From NCBI RefSeq assembly GCF_002090055.1, contig NZ_BBRH01000018.1:28149-92148 (forward strand): a DNA stretch of 64,000 nucleotides, in the 5' to 3' direction. Origin of the DNA: Demequina sp. NBRC 110051. Its GTDB lineage: Bacteria > Actinomycetota > Actinomycetes > Actinomycetales > Demequinaceae. A model generated the notes under the pieces. It saw only the letters and a list, made by a program, of their open reading frames with translations. It did no database searches and had not been told where the DNA came from. Positions 1 to 9,263 of this stretch are shown here, piece by piece. Made by a program: the position numbers and the translations under genes. The number at the start of each line of letters is the position of its first letter. The first letter of the stretch is position 1.

Positions 1-437
1 ACCCCCGGCGCACGCTCTACGGATGCAACTTCGCCTATCGTCTCGCGGCGGCGCCGACGCTGCGCTTCGACGCTCGGTTGCCCCTGTATTCGTGGCTTGA
101 GGACCACGATTTTGCCCGCCGCCTCATGCGCCACGGGGCGCTCGCGGCCGTCGACGACTGCGTGGTGGTTCACCGCGGCGCCGATTCGGGAGGCCGCACC
201 AACCACGTGCGACTGGGCTACTCGCAGCTCATGAACCCGGTGCACCTGGCTCGTTCCGGGAGCTTCCCCGCGTGGCTCGCCGGCTGGGAGATCGCCCGGC
301 CCACGGCGAAGAACCTCGCCTATGCGGTCGCCGGTGCCCAGTCGCCGTGGCGGCGTGAGCGGCTGCGCGGCAACCTCATGGGTCTCGGCGATGCGTTGCG
401 CGGTCGAGACACTCCCGAACGCATTGTCGAGCTATGA
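1..437 (+). CDS. Glycosyltransferase family 2, C-terminal part (5' end outside window)
   Basis: The reading frame is already open at base 3 and runs to TGA at 435-437, so the start lies upstream of the window. The visible part contains YGCNFAYR followed by WLEDHDFARRL, which matches the acceptor-side region and the ED(x)DF..R motif of inverting GT2 enzymes with a GT-A fold. It would add a sugar from a nucleotide donor to a lipid- or polymer-bound acceptor at the cytoplasmic membrane. Its stop overlaps the next gene start as ATGA, so the two are translationally coupled and belong to the same polysaccharide locus. The donor and acceptor cannot be deduced. Confidence 0.75.
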   Translation, partial: PRRTLYGCNFAYRLAAAPTLRFDARLPLYSWLEDHDFARRLMRHGALAAVDDCVVVHRGADSGGRTNHVRLGYSQLMNPVHLARSGSFPAWLAGWEIARPTAKNLAYAVAGAQSPWRRERLRGNLMGLGDALRGRDTPERIVEL

Positions 438-2506
438 ACGGCGCACCGCCCGCGCGTAGTCGTGGGCGCCGCACCGTCATCCTGGTTGCGGTGGTGGCCG
501 TGCTCCTTGCCGTGGCCACGGTGGTCTGGTGGCTGGGGCGCGCAGGCCCGCCCACCGACATTGCCGTGACTGCGTCGTCCACCCTGCCCGGCACGAGCGC
601 CCAGGCGCTCGTGGAGCGCGCGCGGGCGACGCCCGCACCATCGGTCAGTGCGGCCACCGCCCCCGTGAGGGCCACGCGCACCGCGACGTGGGCGTCCGAC
701 GGCGAGACCAGCGGCGCATGGGTGAGGCTGACCTGGGCGGAGCCGACCGCCGTGAGCCGCATCCGCATTGACGGCGCCGGCGGCTCGTACACGTCCGCCG
801 TTGTCGAGTTTGACGACGGCAGCGCCGTCCACGTCACGCCCGATGGCGACGGGGACGTTCTGGTCGATATCGAGGAACGGACCGCGCGGACCGCGACCCT
901 ACGCTTCGCGAGCTTTGCAGCGACGGCCACGTCGGTGGGTCTGCACGCCTTCCTCATCGACGACGGCGGAGCGGAGGTGCGCCAGCCCAGCGGCGCTACC
1001 ATCAGCAGCTCGAGCGGCGCCGCTGCTCAGGTCGCAGACGGGGACATCGCGACGGGAGACACCGGAGCCACGTGGGTCTCCACGGAGGCCGATGCATGGG
1101 TCGCCTACTCGTGGGACACCCCGGTCGCGATCGCGAGCGTTCAGGTGGCCGCCCGAGACCAGAATTCAACCGGGGCGACCCTCCACTTTGGTGACGGCAG
1201 CAGCGTGCCCATCGCCGGCATCGGACCCGACCCTCCACCGGTCACCACGGTGGCCTTCACGCCCCGCACGGTGACGTCGGTGCGGCTTGAACTCGACTCG
1301 CCCACGACTCTCGTCGAGGAGTTCGTGCCGTACGGATCGGAGTCGACGCCACCCGTGTGGCCCGTGAGCGACGGCCTGGCCGTCACCGCGGTCGACGGCG
1401 CCGAGTGCTCGGCGCCGGCGGCAATCAACAAGGCGTCGGTCAGCCCGCCGCTCAGCCTCGTGTGCCCGCCGGTAGGAGCACGAGTGGGACCGGAGGCGAC
1501 CATCGTGGTCGCCGGACCGCCTGGGCAGGTGGTCAGCGCCACGGCGTGGCTCTCCGACGACTCGGGCGGGGCGCCGGGCGATGTCGCGGCGAGTGTGGTG
1601 GGGAGCACGGGCACCGCGACCCTCACCTTTTCCACCACCGACCTTCCTCATGGCCCCTTCGCGGTGCGACTCGACACTCCGGGTGCCGCGGCGCCGTTGT
1701 ACGTGCAACTGGTCAACGAGGCAGGCGAGGTCGTCACCGCCGAGTCGACGGCGCCGCCGGGCGCTACCGTGCAGTTTGTCGAGGAGTTCGACTCTCCCCT
1801 GTCCGTAACGTGGGACGGCACGGGCGCGACGTATGCGGGGACCAAGCCTGCCGGCGACACGGGGTCGGAATTCGGCGAGGCGGTCTTTGTCGATCCCGCC
1901 CAGGGCCGCGAGCTGCTCGCGGCCGATGAGGGCTGGCTGCGCATCCGCGTCGCGCCGCTCGACGGCGAGGATCCGTGGGGTTGGGATCGTCAGTTCGGCA
2001 GCGGGCTACTGTCGTCGACGGCGGTTGGCGGGGCCGGCTTTTCCGCGCAGTACGGGTATTTTGAAGCGCGCATGCTGGCTCCGGCAGGCCGAGGCACGTG
2101 GCCCGCCTTCTGGATGCTCGACACCGGCAGCGCCGTCAACCCCGAGGGCCCTGCGGGCGAGGTCGATGCCGTCGAGCTGTACGGCCACAATCCGTCCGGC
2201 TCATGCCACTCGGCTCACAACTGGCCCGCCGGATCGGGAGACGTCACGGGCACGCCCTGCCTCGAGGACAACGGGCACGGGGACTGGGCGCTGTCATGGC
2301 ACACCTACGGCGTGCGCATCCGGCCCGGCGGGGCGGAGTACTTCATCGACGGCGACCACGTGGCGACGCAAGACGGCCTCATCCGTGACTCGCTGCCGTA
2401 CTTCTTCATGGTCAACCTCGCCCTTGGCGGCGGGTGGCCCGTGGCGCTCGACCCGACAGGCGGCGTCGCGGACCTCTATGTCGATTGGATTCGCGTCTCG
2501 ACGTGA
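434..2506 (+). CDS. Membrane-anchored GH16 family glycoside hydrolase with discoidin-like region
   Basis: A 690-residue protein with a single N-terminal membrane anchor (about residues 14-36). Residues about 60-300 are Thr/Ala-rich beta-sandwich-like sequence resembling F5/8 type C (discoidin-like) carbohydrate-binding repeats, and a GH16 laminarinase-type catalytic domain spans about 445-690. The GH16 signature ExDxxE is present as GEVDAVE, with nucleophile E576, D578 and acid/base E581, preceded by FWMLD. Such enzymes cut or transglycosylate beta-1,3/1,4-glucans or galactans outside the cell. Within a polysaccharide locus, between glycosyltransferases, it resembles ExoK-type chain-length-controlling glycanases. 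It overlaps the upstream gene by 4 bases. The substrate is unknown. Confidence 0.8.
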   Translation: MNGAPPARSRGRRTVILVAVVAVLLAVATVVWWLGRAGPPTDIAVTASSTLPGTSAQALVERARATPAPSVSAATAPVRATRTATWASDGETSGAWVRLTWAEPTAVSRIRIDGAGGSYTSAVVEFDDGSAVHVTPDGDGDVLVDIEERTARTATLRFASFAATATSVGLHAFLIDDGGAEVRQPSGATISSSSGAAAQVADGDIATGDTGATWVSTEADAWVAYSWDTPVAIASVQVAARDQNSTGATLHFGDGSSVPIAGIGPDPPPVTTVAFTPRTVTSVRLELDSPTTLVEEFVPYGSESTPPVWPVSDGLAVTAVDGAECSAPAAINKASVSPPLSLVCPPVGARVGPEATIVVAGPPGQVVSATAWLSDDSGGAPGDVAASVVGSTGTATLTFSTTDLPHGPFAVRLDTPGAAAPLYVQLVNEAGEVVTAESTAPPGATVQFVEEFDSPLSVTWDGTGATYAGTKPAGDTGSEFGEAVFVDPAQGRELLAADEGWLRIRVAPLDGEDPWGWDRQFGSGLLSSTAVGGAGFSAQYGYFEARMLAPAGRGTWPAFWMLDTGSAVNPEGPAGEVDAVELYGHNPSGSCHSAHNWPAGSGDVTGTPCLEDNGHGDWALSWHTYGVRIRPGGAEYFIDGDHVATQDGLIRDSLPYFFMVNLALGGGWPVALDPTGGVADLYVDWIRVST

Positions 2507-2507
2507 C

Positions 2508-3524
2508 TCAGGCCGCCGCGGCTACGGGCGCGGCCGCAGCCGCCCCTTGGCTAAACCGCGCCTCAATGAGGCGGCGCGCCACGCCTTCGGGAGCGAGCAG
2601 GGTGACGACGGACCAGCCCGCGACCAAGATGCGGTGCTTGACCGGCTCCGGTCCCGGCGCGAAGGGGGCCGCGAGCGCATTGCGCAGCATTCGCGCGCGG
2701 GAATCCGTGGGGATGGGGTGTTCATCGGGTCGCAGGCGCCGGTGCGCGACCCTCAGTTGGAGCAGGTGGCGGCCACGGAACAGCGGCGCCAGGCCGTCGG
2801 CCTCGCGGCCCGACACCTCGAGCGCGAAAAGGTGCCGGCGATACGCCTGGTCGACCTGCTCGCCGAAGCGGGCATCGTCGATCAAGAGGAAACTGCGGTT
2901 GTCGCCGTGAAGTCGATAGCGCACCAGAGGGATGGGGACGGTCACCACGTCACCGAGGAAGGGCGCGGCGGCCAGCGTGGACGCGTCGGTGTCCTCGCCG
3001 CAGCGATCCGTGAGCGGGAAGAGCCGCTCGAGGAAGTCACGCGCGTAGGCATTACCCGAACCAGGTGGCGTGGGATAGGCGGCCGTGGCGATCATCCAGC
3101 GCCTCACCTGTGCGGCGGTCGGCGGCGGATCGAGCACAGGGAACACGCCGCCGGCCGGTCGGCCCTCACCGTCGATACGAGTCATCGGAAACTGCACCTT
3201 GCTCACGCCCGGCCGCATGGCCTGATCGAGGTGCTCGGCGATCGCCGGCTCGAGCACGTCATCGGAGTCGAGGAAGATGACGACATCGCCCGTGGAGGCC
3301 GCATACCCCGCGTTGCATGCGGCGCGCGGTCCCGCGTTGTCTTGAAAGATGGCGGTGATCGTGTCGCCGTAGGAGGCGATGATCTCCCGTGAACGGTCCG
3401 TCGAGCCGTCGTCGACGACGATCACCTCGACGTCGGGCCAGCGCACCGCGAGAGCGCTATCGATCGCGGCCCCCACGTATGCCTCGTAGTTGTAGTTCGG
3501 CATGACCACGCTGAGTCGGCGCAT
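2508..3524 (-). CDS. Glycosyltransferase family 2
   Basis: The 338-residue protein begins MRRLSVVMPNYNYE, the typical first beta strand of a GT-A fold, and has the metal/nucleotide-binding DSDD in VIFLDSDDV (about residue 85) plus GST-DRS.EI after the first strand. The start at 3524 is chosen because GGGGGAG sits a few bases upstream, although the frame is open to 3662. It is transcribed divergently from the flippase gene at 3707, sharing an intergenic promoter region of about 180 bases. It converges on the GH16 gene with one base between stops. The tail is Ala-rich. Probable role: sugar transfer in exopolysaccharide assembly. Confidence 0.85.
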   Translation of the reverse strand: MRRLSVVMPNYNYEAYVGAAIDSALAVRWPDVEVIVVDDGSTDRSREIIASYGDTITAIFQDNAGPRAACNAGYAASTGDVVIFLDSDDVLEPAIAEHLDQAMRPGVSKVQFPMTRIDGEGRPAGGVFPVLDPPPTAAQVRRWMIATAAYPTPPGSGNAYARDFLERLFPLTDRCGEDTDASTLAAAPFLGDVVTVPIPLVRYRLHGDNRSFLLIDDARFGEQVDQAYRRHLFALEVSGREADGLAPLFRGRHLLQLRVAHRRLRPDEHPIPTDSRARMLRNALAAPFAPGPEPVKHRILVAGWSVVTLLAPEGVARRLIEARFSQGAAAAAPVAAAA

Positions 3525-3706
3525 CGGATCTCCCCCATCACGACGTGCGCGCGCGGCGCGCCCCCCGGCGGCACCGTCACGATGGCCACAGTTTAGCGAC
3601 GGCCTGCCCTTGAGCGCAGGGCGAAAGCGAAACTCGGCTCCACCGATGGCACGGGCAAGCATCCTCCCCTACTGTGAGAAGCATCGGCCGACGGGGGGAG
3701 GCGGAG

Positions 3707-5035
3707 ATGACTGCTGTTTCCGACGCGTCTCCCGGCTACCGTCGCGCGACGCTGCTCATGACCTCCACGAGCATGCTCGTGCCGCTCGGAGGCCTCGTCA
3801 CCGCGCCGGTCCTCGCCCAGGGCCTCGGCGCCGCCGGTCGCGGCGAGCTCGCCGCGGCGCTCGCTCCCGCGACCCTCATGCTCGGGATTGCCACGCTGGG
3901 CCTTCCCGAGGCGCTCACCTTTTTCATCGCCAAGCGCCCCAGCATCACGCGACGGGCGCTTGCCTGGGCGAGCCTCGCGACCGTGGGACTCGGCGCCGTC
4001 AGCGTAGCCCTTGTCTGGGCGCTGTTGCCGTTCCTCTCGGCGGGCGATCCCGAGCTCGCACGGCTCATCCTCGTCGCGACCATCTGGAACGTGCCCGCGC
4101 TCGTCGTCGCCGTGCTGCGAGGAGCCGCGACGGGACGGCAATGGTGGGGGCTGGTGGCGTGGGAACGCATTGCGCTCACGGTCGCACGCGTGGGGGTCCT
4201 TTTCGCGCTCTTGATCGCCGGGCGCCTCACGGTCGAGACCGCCGTGCTCGCGAGCGTCATCATGCCGGTCCTCTCGGGGCTCGTCTACGTCGGGCTCCTG
4301 CGACGACCGCCCGCGGGAGCAGACCACGACGTCGAGGATTCTCGTGTGGCCGCCCCGATGTTCCGCTACGGCTCCGTGGTGTGGCTCGGCAGCATTGCCA
4401 GCATGGTGATCGGCCGTCTCGCCGGGCTGCTCATGCTTCCCATGGCGGGCGCCGAGGCGCTGGGCCTGTACACGGTCGCGACCACCATCGCGGACGTGCC
4501 GCTCGTGGTGGCACTCGCCGTCCAAGGGACCCTGTTCGGCGTCAGCAGTCGCTCCTCGGACGTCACGCGTGTCACGAGCACGTCCCGCATTTCACTGGTG
4601 ATCGGGCTGGCGGGCGTGATGGTCATGGGCGTCACGTTGCCGTGGTGGCTGGGCCCGCTCTTTGGCGACGAGTTCACCGCGGCCGCGTGGCCTACGGTCA
4701 TCCTGCTGGCCTCGGCGGTGGTCCTCATCCCAGGCTTGATGGCGTCGAGCGGGTTGGCGGCATGGGGTCGGCCGGCGCTGCGTTCCGCTGCCTTGTTCGC
4801 ATCGCTTGTCGTGTACGCGGCGGCGTTCGTCCTCCTCGTTCCGACCTGGGGAGCCTGGGGTGCGGCATGCGCCGGGATCGCGGGCACCACTACGCTGACG
4901 GCCTTCTCCGTCCTCACCGGGGCACGGGTGCTCTCGGTCAGCGCTCGCGAGTTTCTCGTCCCGGGCCGCGCCGACATGATCCTTGCCAGGGACGAGGTAG
5001 CAGCGCTCCTCGGGCGCCTTTCCGGCCGGCGCTGA
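3707..5035 (+). CDS. Polysaccharide flippase (Wzx/MATE-like membrane protein)
   Basis: A 442-residue, strongly hydrophobic protein with about 12 predicted membrane spans. It begins TLLMTSTSMLVPLGGLVTAPVLAQGLGAAGRGELAAAL, which matches the oligosaccharidyl-lipid flippase / polysaccharide biosynthesis protein family. It would move lipid-linked repeat units across the cytoplasmic membrane before polymerisation. The start at ATG 3707 has GGGGGGAG upstream at 3692-3699; an in-frame start at 3674 is less likely. It lies among glycosyltransferases and a sulfotransferase, so it is the probable exporter of this locus. No Wzy-type polymerase is visible in the window and one may lie upstream. Confidence 0.82.
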   Translation: MTAVSDASPGYRRATLLMTSTSMLVPLGGLVTAPVLAQGLGAAGRGELAAALAPATLMLGIATLGLPEALTFFIAKRPSITRRALAWASLATVGLGAVSVALVWALLPFLSAGDPELARLILVATIWNVPALVVAVLRGAATGRQWWGLVAWERIALTVARVGVLFALLIAGRLTVETAVLASVIMPVLSGLVYVGLLRRPPAGADHDVEDSRVAAPMFRYGSVVWLGSIASMVIGRLAGLLMLPMAGAEALGLYTVATTIADVPLVVALAVQGTLFGVSSRSSDVTRVTSTSRISLVIGLAGVMVMGVTLPWWLGPLFGDEFTAAAWPTVILLASAVVLIPGLMASSGLAAWGRPALRSAALFASLVVYAAAFVLLVPTWGAWGAACAGIAGTTTLTAFSVLTGARVLSVSAREFLVPGRADMILARDEVAALLGRLSGRR

Positions 5036-5087
5036 CGCGCCGCGAGAATCGCACCGGCAACAGGACAGCGCTCACACGCCGCCCTCA

Positions 5088-6062
5088 TCACGCCGTGGCG
5101 GCGATATCCCCCGTCCCCATGGCGAGCGCGCTCAGTTGCTCCCAGAGGGCGCCGGCCTCGTCCTCGATGCGCCCGGCCACGTCCGCGCCGAGCCGCGCGC
5201 GCCACGCATCGGCGACGGCACGGCTGTCACGTTGGAGCGCATGCTGGCGGTGCTGCGCGGGATCCACCTGAGACGAGGTGCTGTCCGCGATCACTTTGCG
5301 TTCGATGCGCGGGGTCCACATCAAACCCAGGTGCGAGAACAGCGCACGGTACTGGTCGACAGGGGCCTCACACACGTTCTCGTGCGACATATAGATCCAC
5401 GAGGGGTGGAGGTCGCGCAAGACGAGTGCCGCGTGAGCGAAGAGCTTCCATTGAAGGATGAGCGCTCCGAGGCGGTCGTCTGGGTCCGCGCGGTAGCGTG
5501 CGATCTCGGCCGCAAGCGGCGGCGCAAACCTCTTCACGATCTTGGGTTGCCGGAGCAGTGAATCGACCTCGCAGGGCCACTCGAGCTTGAGGTAACTGCT
5601 GATCATCCCTGCCGGATGACGCACCATCATCACGACGAGCGCGCCGTATTGCGCCTCGAGCCACTCTGCCGCGAAGAACGCCAAGGGATCCTTGAAGAGC
5701 GTACGGCGCGCTCCCGCGTAGCGACCGGGAGCGCGAACCGCCTCGTGAACCGCGAGATGCGCCGGCAGTTCGGCACGAAAGCCCGTGCCCAGCCGCGCCG
5801 CCCGCGCCGTGGCGCGCACCCTTGGGCCTAGCCGACCCATGTCCACGAGCGTCGCCACGTCGGCAATCGCATCGGCTGGCGCTGCAGGGTCCACGTACTG
5901 ATAGCGCTCGTTCACGCGCAGCGGGTGGGGCGCCTCGTCGTTGAACGGCTCGTACAGATAGAAGACCTCCGACGCCGCCCCCACGGTCGACCCGACCCAC
6001 GTGGTGCCCGAGCGTGGGCAGCCCGTGACCACGATCGGCCGAGCCCCCCGCACCGCGCTCAT
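5088..6062 (-). CDS. Sulfotransferase family protein
   Basis: A 324-residue protein with an N-terminal PAPS 5'-phosphosulfate-binding loop, TGCPRSGTTWVGS (residues 13-25), and a downstream 3'-phosphate-binding segment MVRHPAGMISSYLKLEW (about 145-161), which is the two-motif pattern of the sulfotransferase superfamily. It would transfer sulfate from 3'-phosphoadenylyl sulfate to a carbohydrate or lipid hydroxyl. Its start overlaps the stop of the DUF6473 gene by 4 bases (ATGA), so the two are co-translated. The context predicts a sulfated exopolysaccharide or glycolipid; the true acceptor is unknown. It converges on the flippase gene. Confidence 0.85.
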   Translation of the reverse strand: MSAVRGARPIVVTGCPRSGTTWVGSTVGAASEVFYLYEPFNDEAPHPLRVNERYQYVDPAAPADAIADVATLVDMGRLGPRVRATARAARLGTGFRAELPAHLAVHEAVRAPGRYAGARRTLFKDPLAFFAAEWLEAQYGALVVMMVRHPAGMISSYLKLEWPCEVDSLLRQPKIVKRFAPPLAAEIARYRADPDDRLGALILQWKLFAHAALVLRDLHPSWIYMSHENVCEAPVDQYRALFSHLGLMWTPRIERKVIADSTSSQVDPAQHRQHALQRDSRAVADAWRARLGADVAGRIEDEAGALWEQLSALAMGTGDIAATA

Positions 6063-7054
6063 GCCCGGGCCCCAGAACGGCGCTCCGGCGTGGTCGCCGT
6101 GGATCGCTTCACGAGGGCGCGCACCGGCTCGACCAGTGCTGCGCAGACATCCTCATGCATCTGCGGGGACGGATAGTAGGGATTGTCCGTGCGCACCTCG
6201 GCAAGGTCGGGACGGTCCCTGCCGTAGTCGACGGAGATGCGCTCGCCGGTGAATCGGCTGACGAGAGGCTGCGGAGAGCCACGGTCCGTGACGCAGCGCA
6301 CGTAGGCGTCGGCCCAAGGACGCACCGCTCGGACCATGCTGGGCGTGACCAACTGCGGGTAGTCGCCGAACATCGCATTGACGTCGTCGTAGCGTTGCCA
6401 CCACCACGCCGCTCTCGGCGTGCGGTGAAGCCAAGTCCTGCGCTTGGAGAACCACAGCACGACCGTGGGCGCGGTGATGGCACTCATGAGTTCGCCGTAA
6501 CTGTCGACCCACGCTGTGCGGGTTTCGTCGAGCACCTTGACCACCTCATGCGGGCCTTTCAGGACGCGCCAAGCCTTGCGCAGTGGGCCGGGGAGCCGAC
6601 GAAGGCGATCGTCGTGCTCGGCAAGGAGCCCCGCGTAGGCATGCGCAGCGGAGACCTGTTCACCCGTCGCGCGGTCGGTCAGGAGTTCGAGGCCGCCACT
6701 GGCGAAACGACTGTTGTCCTCACTCCGTGCAGACATCACCTGCACCACCACCGCCGCGGCACCGTTGATCAGCGGCAACAGCTCCGGATGGCGGACATAG
6801 AACCGTGGGCCCGCCCCGCCATAGCCAAGGTTCACGACCGGCATCCCGAGCTCAGCCTCGAGCAACTGCGGATACGGCTGGGCGACAAAGCACCCGAACG
6901 TTTGCGCCGCTCCCAGGCACACCACGTAGCGACCGCGTTCGAGCGCCCGCGGCCGCGGACCCCGGAACCACAGTTGCGACCCGCCGTGTTGATACATCTC
7001 GTAGTCGACGACGTCCCAGTCGCGGGCCTGATATCCCGACAGGTGATCGGCCAT
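6059..7054 (-). CDS. DUF6473-like protein of a sulfotransferase locus
   Basis: A 331-residue protein of unknown function. It carries WFRGP, CLGAAQTFGCFVAQPYP, VNLGYGGAGP and VVVQVMSARSEDNSRF, which I recognise as the conserved blocks of the DUF6473 family (SGNH-hydrolase-like spacing), typically found beside sulfotransferases and glycosyltransferases. The start at 7054 is chosen because GGGGAGG lies upstream and the previous gene stops one base earlier; a longer frame to 7123 would overlap that gene. Tight coupling to the sulfotransferase suggests a shared substrate. The catalytic activity is not known and should not be assumed. Confidence 0.7.
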   Translation of the reverse strand: MADHLSGYQARDWDVVDYEMYQHGGSQLWFRGPRPRALERGRYVVCLGAAQTFGCFVAQPYPQLLEAELGMPVVNLGYGGAGPRFYVRHPELLPLINGAAAVVVQVMSARSEDNSRFASGGLELLTDRATGEQVSAAHAYAGLLAEHDDRLRRLPGPLRKAWRVLKGPHEVVKVLDETRTAWVDSYGELMSAITAPTVVLWFSKRRTWLHRTPRAAWWWQRYDDVNAMFGDYPQLVTPSMVRAVRPWADAYVRCVTDRGSPQPLVSRFTGERISVDYGRDRPDLAEVRTDNPYYPSPQMHEDVCAALVEPVRALVKRSTATTPERRSGARA

Positions 7055-7055
7055 G

Positions 7056-8099
7056 TCAGCGCCTCCCCTCAGGCACCAGCACGTGCGGTTGCCGTGCAAG
7101 AAATGCGCGATATGCCTGCTCACAGGCCGCGTCGCCGAAGAGTTCTACGGCCTTGGGGGTGAGGTCTGCGTCACGCAGAGTGGTCCACCGCCGCGCTATG
7201 TCCTCAACGGTATCGGCCAACCGAGAATCGCTATCGAAGACCATCACACCGTCGCCCTCGCTCGCCACCCAGTCGATGAAGGGGCTGCGGCGCGCGAGCA
7301 CCATGCGCACGCGCCCCACACCCGCAAAGAACGCCCCGGAGACCAGGTTGGCGCCCTCACGATGCGGCAACAGCAACACGTCCTGATCCCCCAACGTGTC
7401 GAAGAACTCGGCTTCAGAGAGGAACCGATTCTCGATCGAAACCATGCCGTCAAGCCCGCGCCGCGCGACGATTTCGCGAAGCCTCGCGACGTACTCACCG
7501 TCGCCGCGTCCCGCGATGAGCAGCGGCACCTGTGGAGGCCACACCTCGAGTACCTCAGCAAGGTGCTTGTACGGACGGATCGCGCCCATCGCCGCGAAAT
7601 GCGGAACGTCGCGGTCGTGACGAGGGGGAGAACCGATGGGTTCGCTATACAGCGGATGCGGCAGGTAGTGAGCGCCATATCGCTCGGCGAAGCTCGGGTC
7701 GTGGACGACCTTGGCATCGGCCACTGACCTCAAAAGCCGTACCGCAGCCCGTGAGAGCCAGCGCAAGGAATCCTTGACGTCATGCACCTCGTGGTCGTGC
7801 ACCACGTGCACCACCCGTGCGCGCGCGGTGATCAGGATGGCGGTGTAGGCGAGGAACTCGGCGAGTCCCCTGATGCTCACTCCGCGGGCCTTCACCCCCA
7901 CGGTGAACACCCGGTTTTCGAGCCAGTGCACCATGACCGTGTTCTCTCGCGCCCACAGCCCCCGACATCGGCCCGTGACAACCGCCTTGAGAGACAACGG
8001 ACGGGGCTCGTAGCCGCAGCGAGCCAACAACTCGATCTGACGCGAGATGTACGCGTTCTCCGTATTGGTGAACGGGTTCACAAAAATGATCGATTGCAT
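7056..8099 (-). CDS. Glycosyltransferase family 4-type (GT-B fold)
   Basis: A 347-residue protein starting MQSIIFVNPFTNTENAYI. It has the donor-side Rossmann features of retaining GT-B enzymes: FAAMGAIRPYKHLAEVLEVW, LLIAGRGDGEYV, and a late acidic region LLLPHREGANLVSG in place of the usual EX7E loop. The best guess is a mannosyl- or glucosyl-transferase acting on a lipid-linked acceptor (GumI-like layout). It is the first gene of a three-gene unit on this strand (GT, DUF6473, sulfotransferase) with 1-base and 4-base junctions. It is divergent from the gene at 8268, so the 168-base gap must hold both promoters. Confidence 0.8.
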   Translation of the reverse strand: MQSIIFVNPFTNTENAYISRQIELLARCGYEPRPLSLKAVVTGRCRGLWARENTVMVHWLENRVFTVGVKARGVSIRGLAEFLAYTAILITARARVVHVVHDHEVHDVKDSLRWLSRAAVRLLRSVADAKVVHDPSFAERYGAHYLPHPLYSEPIGSPPRHDRDVPHFAAMGAIRPYKHLAEVLEVWPPQVPLLIAGRGDGEYVARLREIVARRGLDGMVSIENRFLSEAEFFDTLGDQDVLLLPHREGANLVSGAFFAGVGRVRMVLARRSPFIDWVASEGDGVMVFDSDSRLADTVEDIARRWTTLRDADLTPKAVELFGDAACEQAYRAFLARQPHVLVPEGRR

Positions 8100-8267
8100 G
8101 AGCGCCTACCTTTCGGTCCCCACCGAGGCGTCTGCGAGGCGCGGCCAACCCGCGCTCCCCCCTGCCTCACACCATAGCCACGACCGGCCTCCACCGCGAG
8201 GGCAATGCCGAAGTTACCGAGCGCCGCGCGGCTCGTAGCCCTACATTGGGCCATGGGGGGAACGACA

Positions 8268-9263
8268 ATGACAGATCTCACGACCGCACCCAAGGCCGTA
8301 CCACGCGTTCGGGTCGCGCGCTACGCCGCGCGCGAATGGGGCGCGGCGCACCTGCGCAGATTATGGAAGCAACGCGAACTCCATCCGGTGCATATCGCGC
8401 CGACGCTGGGTGATGCCCACCTCATTGCGGTTCTCGTCGTCAAAGACGAGGCGACGCGTTTCCCCTACCTCCTGGAGTACTACCGCCGCGCCGGCGTGGA
8501 CCACTTCATTGTGATCGACAATGGGTCGACCGACGGGCTGAGCGCTACGCTCGCCAGCGAACCGGATATCTCGATGTACGCGGCGCACGGCGGGTTCGCC
8601 GCGGCACGCTACGGAATCGACTGGGTCAACACCATCGCGGCCAGGCACTGCGCGGGCCGGTGGATCCTCCATGTCGACGCCGACGAGTTGCTGGTGATCC
8701 CCGGATACGAGAGCCTGCAGGCCGCCTGCGCCGACCTCGACTCAAGACACCAGCGCGCGGTTCACGCCCTCATGCTCGATATGTACTCCGACCAACCGGC
8801 ATCGCGCAATGACGTACCAGCCGGGACAGATCCTCTGGCCGTGTGTGCGCTTTACGACGCCGGAGGCTACGAACACTTCTTCGACCCACTGTCGCTGACC
8901 ACGTGGATTAAGGGCGGTGTGCGCGGACGGCTGTTCTTTCCCGATATCCACGCTGGCCCGGCCCTCAACAAAACTCCGCTCGTGAAGTGGAAGCGTGGCT
9001 ACGCGTTTGCGCAAGTCGCACACAGGCTCGTCCCCCGCGCGCTCAACCGTCAATCTGAGGCTCCGCAGGCGGCCTTGTTGCATTTCACCTTCACCTCGCT
9101 GTCGCACGCAAAGTTCTCCGATCGCGCGAACCTTGAGCAACACACCGCCGAGTACAACGCATACTCCCGCGTCGACGAGACGTCGTTCGTAGGGCTCCCC
9201 ACTCGCACATACGGCGCACCGCATGACCTGGTCGCGGAGGGCATCATCAGGCCATTACGCTGA
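8268..9263 (+). CDS. Glycosyltransferase family 2-like (Glyco_tranf_2_4 type)
   Basis: A 331-residue protein. The block AVLVVKDEATRFPYLLEYY, then GVDHFIVIDNGSTDG, and WILHVDADELLVIPG define the GT2-like family with a DxD motif (DAD) that binds the metal-nucleotide. The start at ATG 8268 is preceded by GGGGGGAAC; in-frame starts at 8205 and 8253 are less well supported. It is the last gene of the polysaccharide block before the osmolyte importer. No signal peptide is visible, so it acts in the cytoplasm. Family assignment is fairly sure; sugar specificity is not visible. Confidence 0.8.
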   Translation: MTDLTTAPKAVPRVRVARYAAREWGAAHLRRLWKQRELHPVHIAPTLGDAHLIAVLVVKDEATRFPYLLEYYRRAGVDHFIVIDNGSTDGLSATLASEPDISMYAAHGGFAAARYGIDWVNTIAARHCAGRWILHVDADELLVIPGYESLQAACADLDSRHQRAVHALMLDMYSDQPASRNDVPAGTDPLAVCALYDAGGYEHFFDPLSLTTWIKGGVRGRLFFPDIHAGPALNKTPLVKWKRGYAFAQVAHRLVPRALNRQSEAPQAALLHFTFTSLSHAKFSDRANLEQHTAEYNAYSRVDETSFVGLPTRTYGAPHDLVAEGIIRPLR

